64,000 nt of DNA from Hydrogenophaga sp. NFH-34 (lineage in GTDB: Bacteria; Pseudomonadota; Gammaproteobacteria; Burkholderiales; Burkholderiaceae_C): assembly GCF_021401345.1 (NCBI RefSeq), contig NZ_JACBGE010000024.1, positions 1-64,000 of the forward strand, in the 5' to 3' direction. Position numbers and translations under genes: made by a program. The notes under the pieces are model-generated. The model was given only the letters and a program-made list of their open reading frames with translations, was not told the DNA's origin and did no database searches. Shown here piece by piece: positions 25,978 to 35,782 of the stretch. Position 1 is the stretch's first letter; each line of letters opens with the position of its first letter.

Positions 25978-27324
25978 ATGAAATCTGCCTTGAAGCAGCG
26001 TGGCGCGGTCTGGCTCGCCATGGGGTTGGTTCTCGGTGGGATGGCGAGCGCTGCGCGCGCTGCCATTCCTATCCAGCACTGGGTGCACGCCAGCGGCGCG
26101 CGGGTCTACCTGGTCGAGAGCCCGGCGATTCCCATGCTCGACGTGCAGATCGATGTCGATGGCGGCAGCCGGCGCGACCCGCCCGAGCAGGCCGGCCTGG
26201 CCCGGGCGACCGCCGGCATGCTGTCGGCCGGGGTGCTGGCTGGCGATGGTCAGCCGGCGCTCGACGAAAACCGGCTGGCCGAGGCCTGGGCCGACCTGGG
26301 GGCTTCGTTCGGCGCCAGCGCGGGTGGTGACCGCTTCAGCGTGTCGCTGCGCAGCCTCACCCAGCCCGCGTTGCTGGAGCGCGCCGTGGCGCTGGCGGCC
26401 CGGCAACTGGCGGCGCCGGCCTGGCCCGATGCGGTCTGGCAGCGCGAGCGCGAGCGCCTGGTGGCTGGCCTGCGCGAAGCCGAAACGCGGCCCGGCACCC
26501 TGGCGGGGCGCCGCTTCGCCCAGGCGGTTTATGGTGACCATCCGTATGGGCGCGACACCACGGCGGCCACGCTGGCCGCCATCGATGTTGGCGCCCAGCG
26601 CAGCTTCTACCGCCGCCACCTGGCCGCCTGCCGCGCGCAGGTGGTGCTGGTCGGGGCGGTGGACCGTGCGGGTGCCGACCGCATCGTCGGCCCGCTGATG
26701 GCCGCCCTGCAAGGCCATGGCTGCGAAGCGTTGCCCCCCGTGCCCGAGGTGGCGCCGCTGGCTGCGGCCCAGGACATCCGTCTGCCGTTTGATGCCGCGC
26801 AGGCCCAGGTCCTGATCGGCCAGCCCGGCATGCGCCGCGACGACCCCGACTTTTTCCCGCTCTTCGTGGGCAACTACATCCTGGGCGGTGGCGGGTTCGT
26901 CTCGCGCCTGACCACCGAAGTGCGTGAAAAACGCGGTCTGAGTTACAGCGTCTACAGCTACTTCATGCCGGGCCAGCACGCGGGCGCCTTCCAGGTCGGG
27001 TTGACGACGCGGCCCGACCAGGCCGACCAGGCCATCGCCGTGGTGCGCGACGAGCTGGCGCGGTTCGTGGCCGAGGGACCGACCGCCGCCGAACTGCGTG
27101 CGGCGCAGGCCTATCTGGTCAACGGTTTTGCGTTGCGCATCGACAGCAACCGCAAGCTGCTGGACAACGTGGCCAATATCGCCTGGCACGGGTTGCCGCT
27201 GGACTATCTGGACACCTGGACGCAGCAGATCGAGCGGGTGGGGCTGGACGACATCCGCCGGGCCTTCCGGCGCGTGCTGCAGCCCGACCGCATGGTGACG
27301 GTGGTGGTCGGGGCCCAGCCCTGA
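25978..27324 (+). CDS. M16-family peptidase-like protein lacking the zinc motif
   Basis: This 448-residue partner of the upstream M16 enzyme has a signal peptide (MKSALKQRGAVWLAMG and onwards, cleavage near ARA). At the place where HxxEH should be, it reads PPEQAGLARATAG, so it cannot bind zinc. It keeps the substrate-binding hallmark of non-catalytic M16 subunits: NYILGGGGFVSRLTTEVREKRGLSYSVYSYF (given in part here: a Gly-rich loop, then the R/Y pair). An in-frame ATG at 25930 overlapping the previous stop could extend the N-terminus by 16 residues. I chose 25978 because it leaves a normal signal peptide. Confidence 0.9.
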   Translation: MKSALKQRGAVWLAMGLVLGGMASAARAAIPIQHWVHASGARVYLVESPAIPMLDVQIDVDGGSRRDPPEQAGLARATAGMLSAGVLAGDGQPALDENRLAEAWADLGASFGASAGGDRFSVSLRSLTQPALLERAVALAARQLAAPAWPDAVWQRERERLVAGLREAETRPGTLAGRRFAQAVYGDHPYGRDTTAATLAAIDVGAQRSFYRRHLAACRAQVVLVGAVDRAGADRIVGPLMAALQGHGCEALPPVPEVAPLAAAQDIRLPFDAAQAQVLIGQPGMRRDDPDFFPLFVGNYILGGGGFVSRLTTEVREKRGLSYSVYSYFMPGQHAGAFQVGLTTRPDQADQAIAVVRDELARFVAEGPTAAELRAAQAYLVNGFALRIDSNRKLLDNVANIAWHGLPLDYLDTWTQQIERVGLDDIRRAFRRVLQPDRMVTVVVGAQP

Positions 27325-27379
27325 CCCAGTGAGCGCCTGGCGGCTCCGGACTCGGGCTGCCGTGCCTTAAGCTCGCGGC

Positions 27380-27988
27380 ATGCGAAAAAACGTCCCGCCC
27401 CATTCCGCCGCCAGCGCTCCCCAGGAGGTGCGCATCATCGGTGGCCAGTGGAAGCGCACCCGCCTGCCTGTGGCGCAGAGTCCCGGTCTGCGGCCCACCC
27501 CCTCGCGTGTGCGCGAAACCCTGTTCAACTGGCTGGGCCAGCGGCTTGATGGGTGGCGGTGCCTGGATGCCTTCGCCGGCAGTGGCGCGCTCGGGCTGGA
27601 GGCCGCCTCGCGCGGCGCGGCCGAGGTGGTGCTGGTGGAGCACGACGCCGCACTGTGTCGCAGTCTGGGCACCACACTGGCCAAGCTCAAGGCCACGGGG
27701 GTGCGTGTCGAGCGGGGCGACGGGGTGGCGGCCCTGGCGCAGCGCCAGGGGCAGGGGCTCGATCTGGTGTTTCTCGATCCGCCTTTTGCCGAAGGCGGTA
27801 ACGAGGCGCTGTTCGACGAAGCCCTGCGCGCGGCACGCCGCGCCATCGGCGAGAACGGTCTGATCTATCTGGAGGCGCCACGGGCCTGGAGCGGCGACGA
27901 GCTGGCGCAGCGTGGCCTGCAGCTGCATCGCCACGGGCGGGCCGGGCAGGTGGCGTTTCACCTGCTGCGGGTGCTGGCGGCCGAATGA
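27380..27988 (+). CDS. rsmD: 16S rRNA (guanine966-N2)-methyltransferase RsmD
   Basis: RsmD methylates G966 of 16S rRNA using S-adenosylmethionine. The 202-residue protein shows RIIGGQWKRTRLPV and RPTPSRVRETLFNWL (family start). The SAM-binding LDAFAGSGALGLEAASRGA and the catalytic VFLDPPF near residue 130 follow. Length is normal. It lies 55 bp after the M16 pair and before coaD, the common rsmD-coaD order. Confidence 0.95.
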   Translation: MRKNVPPHSAASAPQEVRIIGGQWKRTRLPVAQSPGLRPTPSRVRETLFNWLGQRLDGWRCLDAFAGSGALGLEAASRGAAEVVLVEHDAALCRSLGTTLAKLKATGVRVERGDGVAALAQRQGQGLDLVFLDPPFAEGGNEALFDEALRAARRAIGENGLIYLEAPRAWSGDELAQRGLQLHRHGRAGQVAFHLLRVLAAE

Positions 27989-28051
27989 GGCCGACGGGCC
28001 CCTGAAACCGCAACAGCGTCCGGGACTCCGCCCACCCCGCATAATCGCCCC

Positions 28052-29516
<1,465 letters not shown>

Positions 29517-29531
29517 GGAGGGGAATTATCC

Positions 29532-29562
29532 AAAACAAAGGCCCGCACGAAGCGGGCCTTTT
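29532..29562 (-). terminator. Rho-independent terminator after rplY
   Basis: On the minus strand GGCCCGC pairs with GCGGGCC around a TTCGT loop and is followed by TTTGTTTT. It sits between the rplY stop and the pth start, so pth must have its own start site or rely on read-through. The plus-strand reading also ends in TTTT. Confidence 0.75.
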
Positions 29563-29592
29563 GATGCCTGGCGGCGGAGCGGGGGGCGAGAA

Positions 29593-30219
29593 TTACTTCT
29601 TGCCTTTCTTGCCCTTCTTGTCGTCGGCAGCAGCGGCGACGGGGGCGGCCACCACTTCTTCCACCGGCTCGACGACGGTGGCGATGGTGATGTCCTTGCG
29701 GCCGTGGGTGACGAGCTTCACGTCCTTGGGCAGCTTCAGGTCACCCGTGTGGATGGTGGCGCCCTTTTCGGCGGTGCTCAGGTCGACTTCGATGAATTCC
29801 GGCAGTTTGGTGGCCAGGCATTCGATTTCGAGTTCGGTGACGATGTGGTTCACCAGGCACTTGTCGTTCTTGACGGCCGGCGAGTTCTCGGCACCCACGA
29901 AGTGCAGCGGCACCTTCTTGCGCAGGCGGGTCTTTTCGTCCACGCGCTGGAAGTCCACGTGCAGGACCTGGGGCTTGAAGGGGTGGTACTGCACATCGCG
30001 CAGCAGCACCTTTTCAACCTTGCCGCCCAGTTCCATCTCGAGGATGGAGGCGTGGAAGGCTTCCTTCTTCAGGGCATGCCACAGCGCGTTGTGATCGAGT
30101 TCGATCGTGGCGGGGGTGGTGTTGCCACCGAAGACGATACCGGGCGCACGGCCGGTGTTGCGCAGACGGCGGCTCGCACCCGTACCCTGCTTGGCGCGCT
30201 CAAAAGCGACGAATTGCAT
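29593..30219 (-). CDS. rplY: 50S ribosomal protein L25/general stress protein Ctc
   Basis: This 208-residue 5S rRNA-binding protein is of the long, CTC type. The N-terminal L25 domain ([39 protein letters not shown]) is followed by the TL5-like C-terminal domain ([32 protein letters not shown]). The end is a low-complexity tail [18 protein letters not shown]. It follows prs by 96 bp. The prs-rplY-pth order is conserved in betaproteobacteria. Confidence 0.95.
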   Translation of the reverse strand: MQFVAFERAKQGTGASRRLRNTGRAPGIVFGGNTTPATIELDHNALWHALKKEAFHASILEMELGGKVEKVLLRDVQYHPFKPQVLHVDFQRVDEKTRLRKKVPLHFVGAENSPAVKNDKCLVNHIVTELEIECLATKLPEFIEVDLSTAEKGATIHTGDLKLPKDVKLVTHGRKDITIATVVEPVEEVVAAPVAAAADDKKGKKGKK

Positions 30220-30315
30220 GACTGACTCCTTGTGAGGGGCTCCGCGACCAGAACGCCTCGGTTTGACAATGGCTGCCCGCGTCTTGTCGGCAGGGCAACC
30301 GGCTTTTTGCTGCTG

Positions 30316-31308
30316 TCAGAACAGGTTGTCCTGATCGGCGAACAAACTCATGACCGACTCGCCCGAAGCGATGCGCGCGATGGTTTCGGCCATCAGCGGC
30401 GCCACGGAGAGCTGGCGAACCTTGCCGCAGGCCTGGGCGGCTTGCGACAGGGGAATGGTGTTGGTCACGACGACTTCGTCCAGGGCCGAGCCCTTGGCGA
30501 TGCGGTCGATGGCAGGACCCGAGAAAATGGCATGGGTGCAATAGGCGTACACATGCTTGGCACCCCGTTCCTTGAGCACCTCGGCGGCTTTGACCAGCGT
30601 GCCGGCCGTGTCGATCATGTCGTCCATGATCACGCAGTTGCGGCCTTCGATATCGCCGATGACATGCATCACTTCCGACACATTCGGCTTGGGCCGACGC
30701 TTGTCGATGATGGCCATGTCGCAATTGAGCTGTTTGGCGAGGGCACGCGCACGCACCACACCGCCGACGTCGGGCGACACCACCAGCAGGTCTTCGTAGT
30801 TCTTCTGGCGCAGGTCGCCCAGCAACACCGGCGAGGCGTAGATGTTGTCGACCGGAATGTCGAAGAAGCCCTGGATCTGGTCGGCGTGCAGGTCCATGGT
30901 CAGCACGCGGTCCACGCCCACGGTCTGCAGCATGTTGGCCACCACCTTGGCCGAGATCGGCACGCGGCTGGAGCGCGGACGGCGGTCTTGGCGGGCGTAG
31001 CCGTAGTAGGGGATGACGGCGGAAATGCGCTCGGCCGAGGCACGCTTGAGGGCGTCGACCATGATGAGCAGTTCCATCAGGTTGTCATTGGTCGGCGCGC
31101 AGGTCGACTGGATGACGAACACGTGACGGGCACGCACGTTCTGCGTGATCTCGACGGTGACTTCACCGTCGGAGAACCGGCCGACGTTTGCCGAACCGAG
31201 CTGGGTGTTCAGATGCTGGGCGATTTCGGAAGCAAGCACCGGATTGGCGTTGCCGGTGAAGATCATGAAGTCCGGCGGCTGAACGTGCGAGGTGTTACCA
31301 GCTTGCAT
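30316..31308 (-). CDS. prs: Ribose-phosphate pyrophosphokinase (PRPP synthetase)
   Basis: Prs makes phosphoribosyl pyrophosphate from ribose 5-phosphate and ATP for nucleotide, histidine and tryptophan synthesis. The 330-residue protein contains [20 protein letters not shown] (ATP-binding loop region), [33 protein letters not shown] and the PRPP loop [10 protein letters not shown]. The N-terminus is about 12 residues longer than the E. coli form ([20 protein letters not shown]). A second start at the internal MIFTGN is possible. It follows tRNA-Gln and a terminator. Confidence 0.95.
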   Translation of the reverse strand: MQAGNTSHVQPPDFMIFTGNANPVLASEIAQHLNTQLGSANVGRFSDGEVTVEITQNVRARHVFVIQSTCAPTNDNLMELLIMVDALKRASAERISAVIPYYGYARQDRRPRSSRVPISAKVVANMLQTVGVDRVLTMDLHADQIQGFFDIPVDNIYASPVLLGDLRQKNYEDLLVVSPDVGGVVRARALAKQLNCDMAIIDKRRPKPNVSEVMHVIGDIEGRNCVIMDDMIDTAGTLVKAAEVLKERGAKHVYAYCTHAIFSGPAIDRIAKGSALDEVVVTNTIPLSQAAQACGKVRQLSVAPLMAETIARIASGESVMSLFADQDNLF

Positions 31309-31329
31309 GGGAATTCCAGCTGTATCAAC

Positions 31330-31366
31330 GAAAAAAGAGGCCGCTCAACGTGTTGTCTCGCGGCCT
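31330..31366 (-). terminator. Terminator following tRNA-Gln
   Basis: On the minus strand AGGCCGC and GCGGCCT pair around a 15-base loop, followed by CTTTTTT. It lies between tRNA-Gln and prs, so full co-transcription of ispE, the tRNA and prs is unlikely unless termination is partial. Confidence 0.65.
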
Positions 31367-31395
31367 TCTTGCGGATGATGGCAGATCAAAAGGTT

Positions 31396-31472
31396 TGGCA
31401 GGGGAGGAAGGACTCGAACCCTCGCATGCCGGAATCAAAATCCGGTGCCTTAACCAACTTGGCGACTCCCCT
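31396..31472 (-). tRNA. tRNA-Gln (anticodon UUG)
   Basis: A complete cloverleaf can be folded on the minus strand. The acceptor stem is AGGGGAG/CTCCCCT with discriminator G and encoded CCA. The anticodon stem CCGGA/TCCGG carries loop TTTTGAT (anticodon TTG), and the T arm is GAGGG-TTCGAGT-CCTTC. Total 77 nt including CCA. Its place between ispE and prs is conserved in betaproteobacteria. Confidence 0.95.
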
Positions 31473-31562
31473 ACGCAGGTGGCTCGATGGCACAAACCGT
31501 CAAGTCACCGAAAACTGTCGCTGGGTGCCCATTTACCGTTCGGCTGGTGGGCGGTCGATATT

Positions 31563-32468
31563 CTAATCGCTGCACCAGTCGATCAATGGATGGACATCCA
31601 TGTTGCTGCATTCGTGGATGACCCAGTTGCCAGGCCCGGGCAGCAGATGCTGTGCCGGAGGCAAAAGGGCAAACACCGCAGTGCCCGAGCCGGTCATTCG
31701 ACCCTGCAAGCCCTGACTTTGGAGCCAGTCTATGCAGTCACCCACTTCAGGGCAAAGCACTTGCGCCACAGGCTGAAGATCGTTGCCACTGGCTTCGGCG
31801 ATGCGCCGAAAATCAATGACCGGATGCTCAGACTTATCGTTTGCAGCAAAGCCTTGGATTATAGCAGTCTTTGTGTCGCGCTTCAAATCCGGCGAAGAAA
31901 AAATTGTCGGCGTGGAGGCGCCTGACGGCGGCTTGACCACCGCGAACCGGGCTGCCGGCACAGACACCGGTGTGAGGTGCTCTCCCACGCCTTCGACCCA
32001 GGCGTTGCGGCCGCCGAGAAAAAACGGCACATCGGCACCCAGCCGCTCGCCGATGCGGCGCAGCGCCGTGCGGTTCAGTCCCAGGCCCCAGAGTCGGTTG
32101 AGGGCCAGCAGGCAGGTGGCGGCATCGGATGAACCGCCACCCAGGCCGGCTTCTGCGGGCAGGTGCTTGGTCACTCGGATGTGCGCTCCCAAGGGGCAGC
32201 CCGTGGCTTCGCGCAGTGCGCGGGCCGCGCGCAGGCACAGATCGTCAGGTGGCAGGGAGGGGCCCACGTCCTCCCGGCTGAGCTGGCCATCCGGGCGCAG
32301 GGTGAAATCGAGTCGGTCGCACCAGTCGATCAGCATGAACACCGACTGCAACAGGTGGTAGCCGTCGTCGCGTCGGCCGGTGACGTGCAGGAACAGATTG
32401 AGCTTGCCCGGAGCCGGGACATCCCGCAACTGGCTCAGGGCGTTGTCCGGTGTTGAAGGGGCGGTCAT
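31563..32468 (-). CDS. ispE: 4-diphosphocytidyl-2-C-methyl-D-erythritol kinase IspE
   Basis: IspE is a GHMP-family kinase of the MEP isoprenoid pathway that phosphorylates CDP-methylerythritol. In 301 residues it shows APGKLNLFLHVTGRRDDGYHLL (substrate site), the ATP-binding loop PAEAGLGGGSSDAATCLLALN (given here in family form) and the late glycine motif GRMTGSGTAVFAL. Length is normal. The ATG overlaps the lolB stop by 4 bp, so TPR protein, lolB and ispE are translated as a unit. Confidence 0.95.
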   Translation of the reverse strand: MTAPSTPDNALSQLRDVPAPGKLNLFLHVTGRRDDGYHLLQSVFMLIDWCDRLDFTLRPDGQLSREDVGPSLPPDDLCLRAARALREATGCPLGAHIRVTKHLPAEAGLGGGSSDAATCLLALNRLWGLGLNRTALRRIGERLGADVPFFLGGRNAWVEGVGEHLTPVSVPAARFAVVKPPSGASTPTIFSSPDLKRDTKTAIIQGFAANDKSEHPVIDFRRIAEASGNDLQPVAQVLCPEVGDCIDWLQSQGLQGRMTGSGTAVFALLPPAQHLLPGPGNWVIHECSNMDVHPLIDWCSD

Positions 32469-32983
32469 GGCGTGAAGACGATGCGCAGTTCGGCCGTCGG
32501 CAGCGGATTCAGGCGCTGCGCGGTGATGCGGCCTTCGGGTTGCCGTGAGAGGTCGACCCGCCAGCCGTTGACCGGAACGTCGTGGCCGGCGAGCCAGGCA
32601 AACAGGGCAGAAACCGGCAGCGCTGCACCACCCAGCTCGGTCGTCAGCGCGTCGAGCGTGGCGCGCTGGATGCGCTCCTGCCCCCGCTGGAGCTCGGCGC
32701 CTGCGGGTGACCAGCGCAGGGTCGCGAGGTTGTTGCCCAGGGGCGAATTGAGCCAGAGCTCGCCGGTTTCTGGTGTGCCGCGCAAGTCAAAGCCGGCCGA
32801 CACGGATTCGGGCGGGTCGCTCTGCACTTGCAGGGACAGCCGGCCGCTCCAGGCGTTGCCCTGGCCGGAAGTCACGGGGGGAGGGGTGGCACAGGCAGAC
32901 AGCAGCAGGGCCAGGCCGGTGGCGAGCAGCCATCGCCACCCGGCCATCCTCTGTGGGGCCGGGCGGAGGGCTTGTCTTCTCAT
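32465..32983 (-). CDS. lolB: Outer-membrane lipoprotein receptor LolB
   Basis: LolB takes lipoproteins from the periplasmic carrier LolA and inserts them in the outer membrane. The 172-residue product has a signal peptide ending in the lipobox LLLSAC. The LolB beta-barrel domain follows, with WSGRLSLQVQS, SAGFDLRGTPETGELWLNSPLG, and the C-terminal WLAGHDVP and LRIVFTP. The N-terminus (MRRQALRPAPQRMAGWRW) is longer and more basic than average, and a later start is possible. It overlaps its neighbours by 4 bp on both sides. Confidence 0.9.
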   Translation of the reverse strand: MRRQALRPAPQRMAGWRWLLATGLALLLSACATPPPVTSGQGNAWSGRLSLQVQSDPPESVSAGFDLRGTPETGELWLNSPLGNNLATLRWSPAGAELQRGQERIQRATLDALTTELGGAALPVSALFAWLAGHDVPVNGWRVDLSRQPEGRITAQRLNPLPTAELRIVFTP

Positions 32984-34770
32984 GGGCGTACCTGAAAGCG
33001 GCGAAGGGTTTCGAGAAGGGTCTCGTTGTCGCTGGCCAGCAGCAGGCCTTCGCGCCAGATGGCGGTGGCCTGGTCGCGCTGCCCACTGCTCCAGAGCACC
33101 TCGCCCAGGTGGGCGGCGATTTCTGCATCGGGGCGCTTGCGGTAGGCCGCCTGCAGGATGCCCAGGGCACGCGCGGTGTTGCCCAGGCGGAATTCGACCC
33201 AGCCCAGGCTGTCCTGGATGTAGGCATCGTCAGGGGCCAGCGAGACCGCTTTTTCGATCAGTTGTTTGGCTTCCGGCAGCCGCTGGTTGCGGTCGGCCAG
33301 TGAGTAGCCCAGCGCGTTGTAGGCGTGGTGGTGATCGGGTTGCCGGTCGATGAGTTGCCTCAGCAGGCGTTCCATTTCGTCGGGTTGCCCCATGCGCTCG
33401 GCCATCATGGCCTGGTCGTACAGCAATTCCTCGTCTTCCGGGGTGCGGGCAACCGCCTCACCATAGACCTCGTAGGCTTCTTTCCAGGCCTTGAATTCAC
33501 GCAGCAGCTGTGCTTCGGCCACCAGTTTGGTCCGGGCGTCGTCCGGGCTGCGTTCCGGCTGGGTGCGCAACAAAGCGCGGGCTTCGGGCAACTGGCCCTG
33601 GCGCGCAAGCAACGAGGCGCGTCGCATTTGCACCGCCATGATGTCTTCGGCGTTGTCGATGCGGTCGAGCCATTGGGTGGCTCCGGCAAAGTCCTTCTGC
33701 TTTTCCGCGATCTGGGCCAGCAGCAGGTAGGCCTGGGTCTGCCCCCGGCGGGCGCGTTCGTCCTGGGTGGCGCTGGTCAGGTCGAGGTATTTCTGCAGCG
33801 CCTCGCGGGCTTGTGGTGTCTGGTCGTCCTGTGCGTGCAGGGTGCCCAGCAACAGCCAGGCTTCCGCCAGGGTCGGGATTCGGCGGGTGAGGTCCTGCAG
33901 CAAAGTCCGCGCGTCACCGTTGCGCCGGAGGTCGGACAAGACGCGCGCATAGGTCAGGCTGACCGAGACATCGTCCGGTGGGGCCTGGCGCAGGTGATCA
34001 AGCACCAGCGCCTCGGCGTCGGGTTGTCCTTTTTCCATCAGCTCCAGCGCCAGCAGGGCCGGGAAGGGCGAGGCCGGCTCGATGCCGTGGGCCTGGCGCG
34101 CGGCCACCAGCGCCTGCGGCAACTGGTTGGCGGCAATTTCCATGCGCCCCACCGTGGTCCAGGCGGCCGTGGCCTGCGGGCCTCTGGCGCGCAACAGGCC
34201 GGACAGGGCTTCACGCACCACGGCCACGGCGCGGGGTTTGTCACTCACCCGCACGAAAGCCTGGGGGATGGCGTGAATCTTTTCCAGTCGCTGGGCTTCG
34301 GGTGTGCGCTCGATGATGAACCGGAGCGGGGTGGCGGCCTCATCCACGCGGTTGAGCGCCAGCACGATCTGCAGCACGAAGTGCTGTGCTTCCACGCTGT
34401 CGGGCATGTCCTGCGACCAGGCGCGGGCCGCACCCAGGGCCGCCTCGCCCGAACGGGCTTGCAGCGCCACTTCGACCGCACGGCGGTAGAGGTTCGCATC
34501 GCGCTCCCGGCGCGCGGCGTCCAGGATGAGCGAATAGCCGGCACCCGGATCGCCCGACAAGGCGTTGATCTCGCCCAGCAGCAACTGATAGAACAGCGGG
34601 GCGGTGAGCCCGGAGTTGGCAATCGCTTCCGGTTCTTCCGCCGGGGAGGGAGGCTCGGGCGGTGCCGCCGGCTGGGCATGCGAAGGCACCAGCGCCGCCG
34701 ACAAGGCCAGGGCCAGGAGCGGTTTCAGCAAGGGGTGGCGGGCCTGTGGCCGGGGGCGGGAAGCGTTCAT
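32980..34770 (-). CDS. Periplasmic tetratricopeptide-repeat protein
   Basis: This 596-residue exported protein has a signal peptide (to about residue 33, AALVPSHAQ). The rest is mostly alpha-helical with repeated TPR-like units, e.g. AEAWLLLGTLHAQDDQTPQAREALQKYL, HHAYNALGYSLADRNQRLPEAKQLIEKA and AYIQDSLGWVEFRLGNTARALGILQAAY (partial forms). It occupies the conserved slot before lolB in betaproteobacteria, coupled by a 4 bp overlap, which hints at a role in outer-membrane lipoprotein or envelope assembly. No enzyme motif is seen. It is divergent from mutM, 118 bp apart. Confidence 0.88.
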   Translation of the reverse strand: MNASRPRPQARHPLLKPLLALALSAALVPSHAQPAAPPEPPSPAEEPEAIANSGLTAPLFYQLLLGEINALSGDPGAGYSLILDAARRERDANLYRRAVEVALQARSGEAALGAARAWSQDMPDSVEAQHFVLQIVLALNRVDEAATPLRFIIERTPEAQRLEKIHAIPQAFVRVSDKPRAVAVVREALSGLLRARGPQATAAWTTVGRMEIAANQLPQALVAARQAHGIEPASPFPALLALELMEKGQPDAEALVLDHLRQAPPDDVSVSLTYARVLSDLRRNGDARTLLQDLTRRIPTLAEAWLLLGTLHAQDDQTPQAREALQKYLDLTSATQDERARRGQTQAYLLLAQIAEKQKDFAGATQWLDRIDNAEDIMAVQMRRASLLARQGQLPEARALLRTQPERSPDDARTKLVAEAQLLREFKAWKEAYEVYGEAVARTPEDEELLYDQAMMAERMGQPDEMERLLRQLIDRQPDHHHAYNALGYSLADRNQRLPEAKQLIEKAVSLAPDDAYIQDSLGWVEFRLGNTARALGILQAAYRKRPDAEIAAHLGEVLWSSGQRDQATAIWREGLLLASDNETLLETLRRFQVRP

Positions 34771-34888
34771 CGGGTCATGATAATGGAAGGGTTGGACCCC
34801 TGCCTTTCAGAGGGGCGGGGCCCCGAAACGTTCCGGCTCCCGCCATTTTCTTTTCCTTGCCGGCCCGCCATGACGCGGCCTTCTGCCC

Positions 34889-35707
34889 ATGCCCGAATTG
34901 CCCGAAGTCGAAGTCACGCGACGCAGTTTTGCCGACCGGATTGCGGGGGCCGAGGTGCTGGCGCTCCGGCTGGGCAAACCGCTGCGCTGGCCCCTGGGGT
35001 GTGCACCCGATACTTTGGTCGGCCGGCGGGTGGTGCACGTGGGACGGCGGGGCAAGTACCTGTTGTTGCAGTTGGATGACGGAGGGTGTCTGCTGCTGCA
35101 TCTGGGGATGTCGGGCAGCCTGCAGTTTGCGCACAGCCTGCCAGCTTCCGGGGTACACGACCACTTCGACCTGCTCACGTCGAAGGGCCTGCTGCGCCTG
35201 CACGACCCGCGGCGTTTCGGTGCCGTGGTCTGGGTGCCTGACGAGCGGGATGCGCGGGCCGTCAAGTTGCTGGGCAGGTTGGGGGTGGAGCCGCTGGAAG
35301 CGGGGTTCGACCCGCTGGCGTTTCACCGCGCTTTGCAACAGCGGCGAGCGCCCATCAAACAGGTGCTGCTGGCGGGCGACATCGTGGTGGGCGTGGGCAA
35401 CATCTACGCGTCGGAGTCGCTGTTCCTCGCGGGCATTCGCCCGACGGTGCGGGCGGATCGCATCAGCCTGCCGCGGGCCCGCAGGCTACATGCCGCGATC
35501 GTCGATGTGCTCGCGTACGCCGTGGCCCTGGGGGGCAGCACGCTGCGGGACTTCTCCAATGCCGATGGGCAAAGCGGCTATTTCCAACGCGAGGCCCATG
35601 TCTACGGGCGGGAAGGGCTGCCTTGCCGGGTTTGCGCCACGCCCGTGCGCGCCTTGCGGCAAGGGCAGCGCTCGACCTTCTTCTGCCCGGTCTGCCAGAC
35701 GTTCTGA
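34889..35707 (+). CDS. mutM: Formamidopyrimidine-DNA glycosylase MutM (Fpg)
   Basis: This bifunctional glycosylase/AP lyase removes 8-oxoguanine and formamidopyrimidines. The 272-residue sequence begins [11 protein letters not shown] (catalytic Pro after Met removal, Glu), and has [10 protein letters not shown] and the H2TH region [21 protein letters not shown]-terminal zinc finger C-X2-C-X16-C-X2-C (CRVC...CPVC) completes it. Length is standard. mutY, which handles the A:8-oxoG mispair, lies two genes downstream, so two arms of the GO repair system are close together. Confidence 0.96.
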   Translation: MPELPEVEVTRRSFADRIAGAEVLALRLGKPLRWPLGCAPDTLVGRRVVHVGRRGKYLLLQLDDGGCLLLHLGMSGSLQFAHSLPASGVHDHFDLLTSKGLLRLHDPRRFGAVVWVPDERDARAVKLLGRLGVEPLEAGFDPLAFHRALQQRRAPIKQVLLAGDIVVGVGNIYASESLFLAGIRPTVRADRISLPRARRLHAAIVDVLAYAVALGGSTLRDFSNADGQSGYFQREAHVYGREGLPCRVCATPVRALRQGQRSTFFCPVCQTF

Positions 35708-35782
35708 GTGACCGGCGCCGCGCCGCGCACCGTCTGTGGCGGTGCGCACCGGTGCTATATTGGGCCCAACCTTTTGCCTGCC

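Noticed and set aside
24382..27324. A 980-codon plus-strand frame overlapping both M16 genes
   Set aside because: Its first part is Arg/Gly/Ala-rich and out of frame with the first peptidase. Only its end coincides with the true second M16 gene, which starts at 25978 (or 25930).
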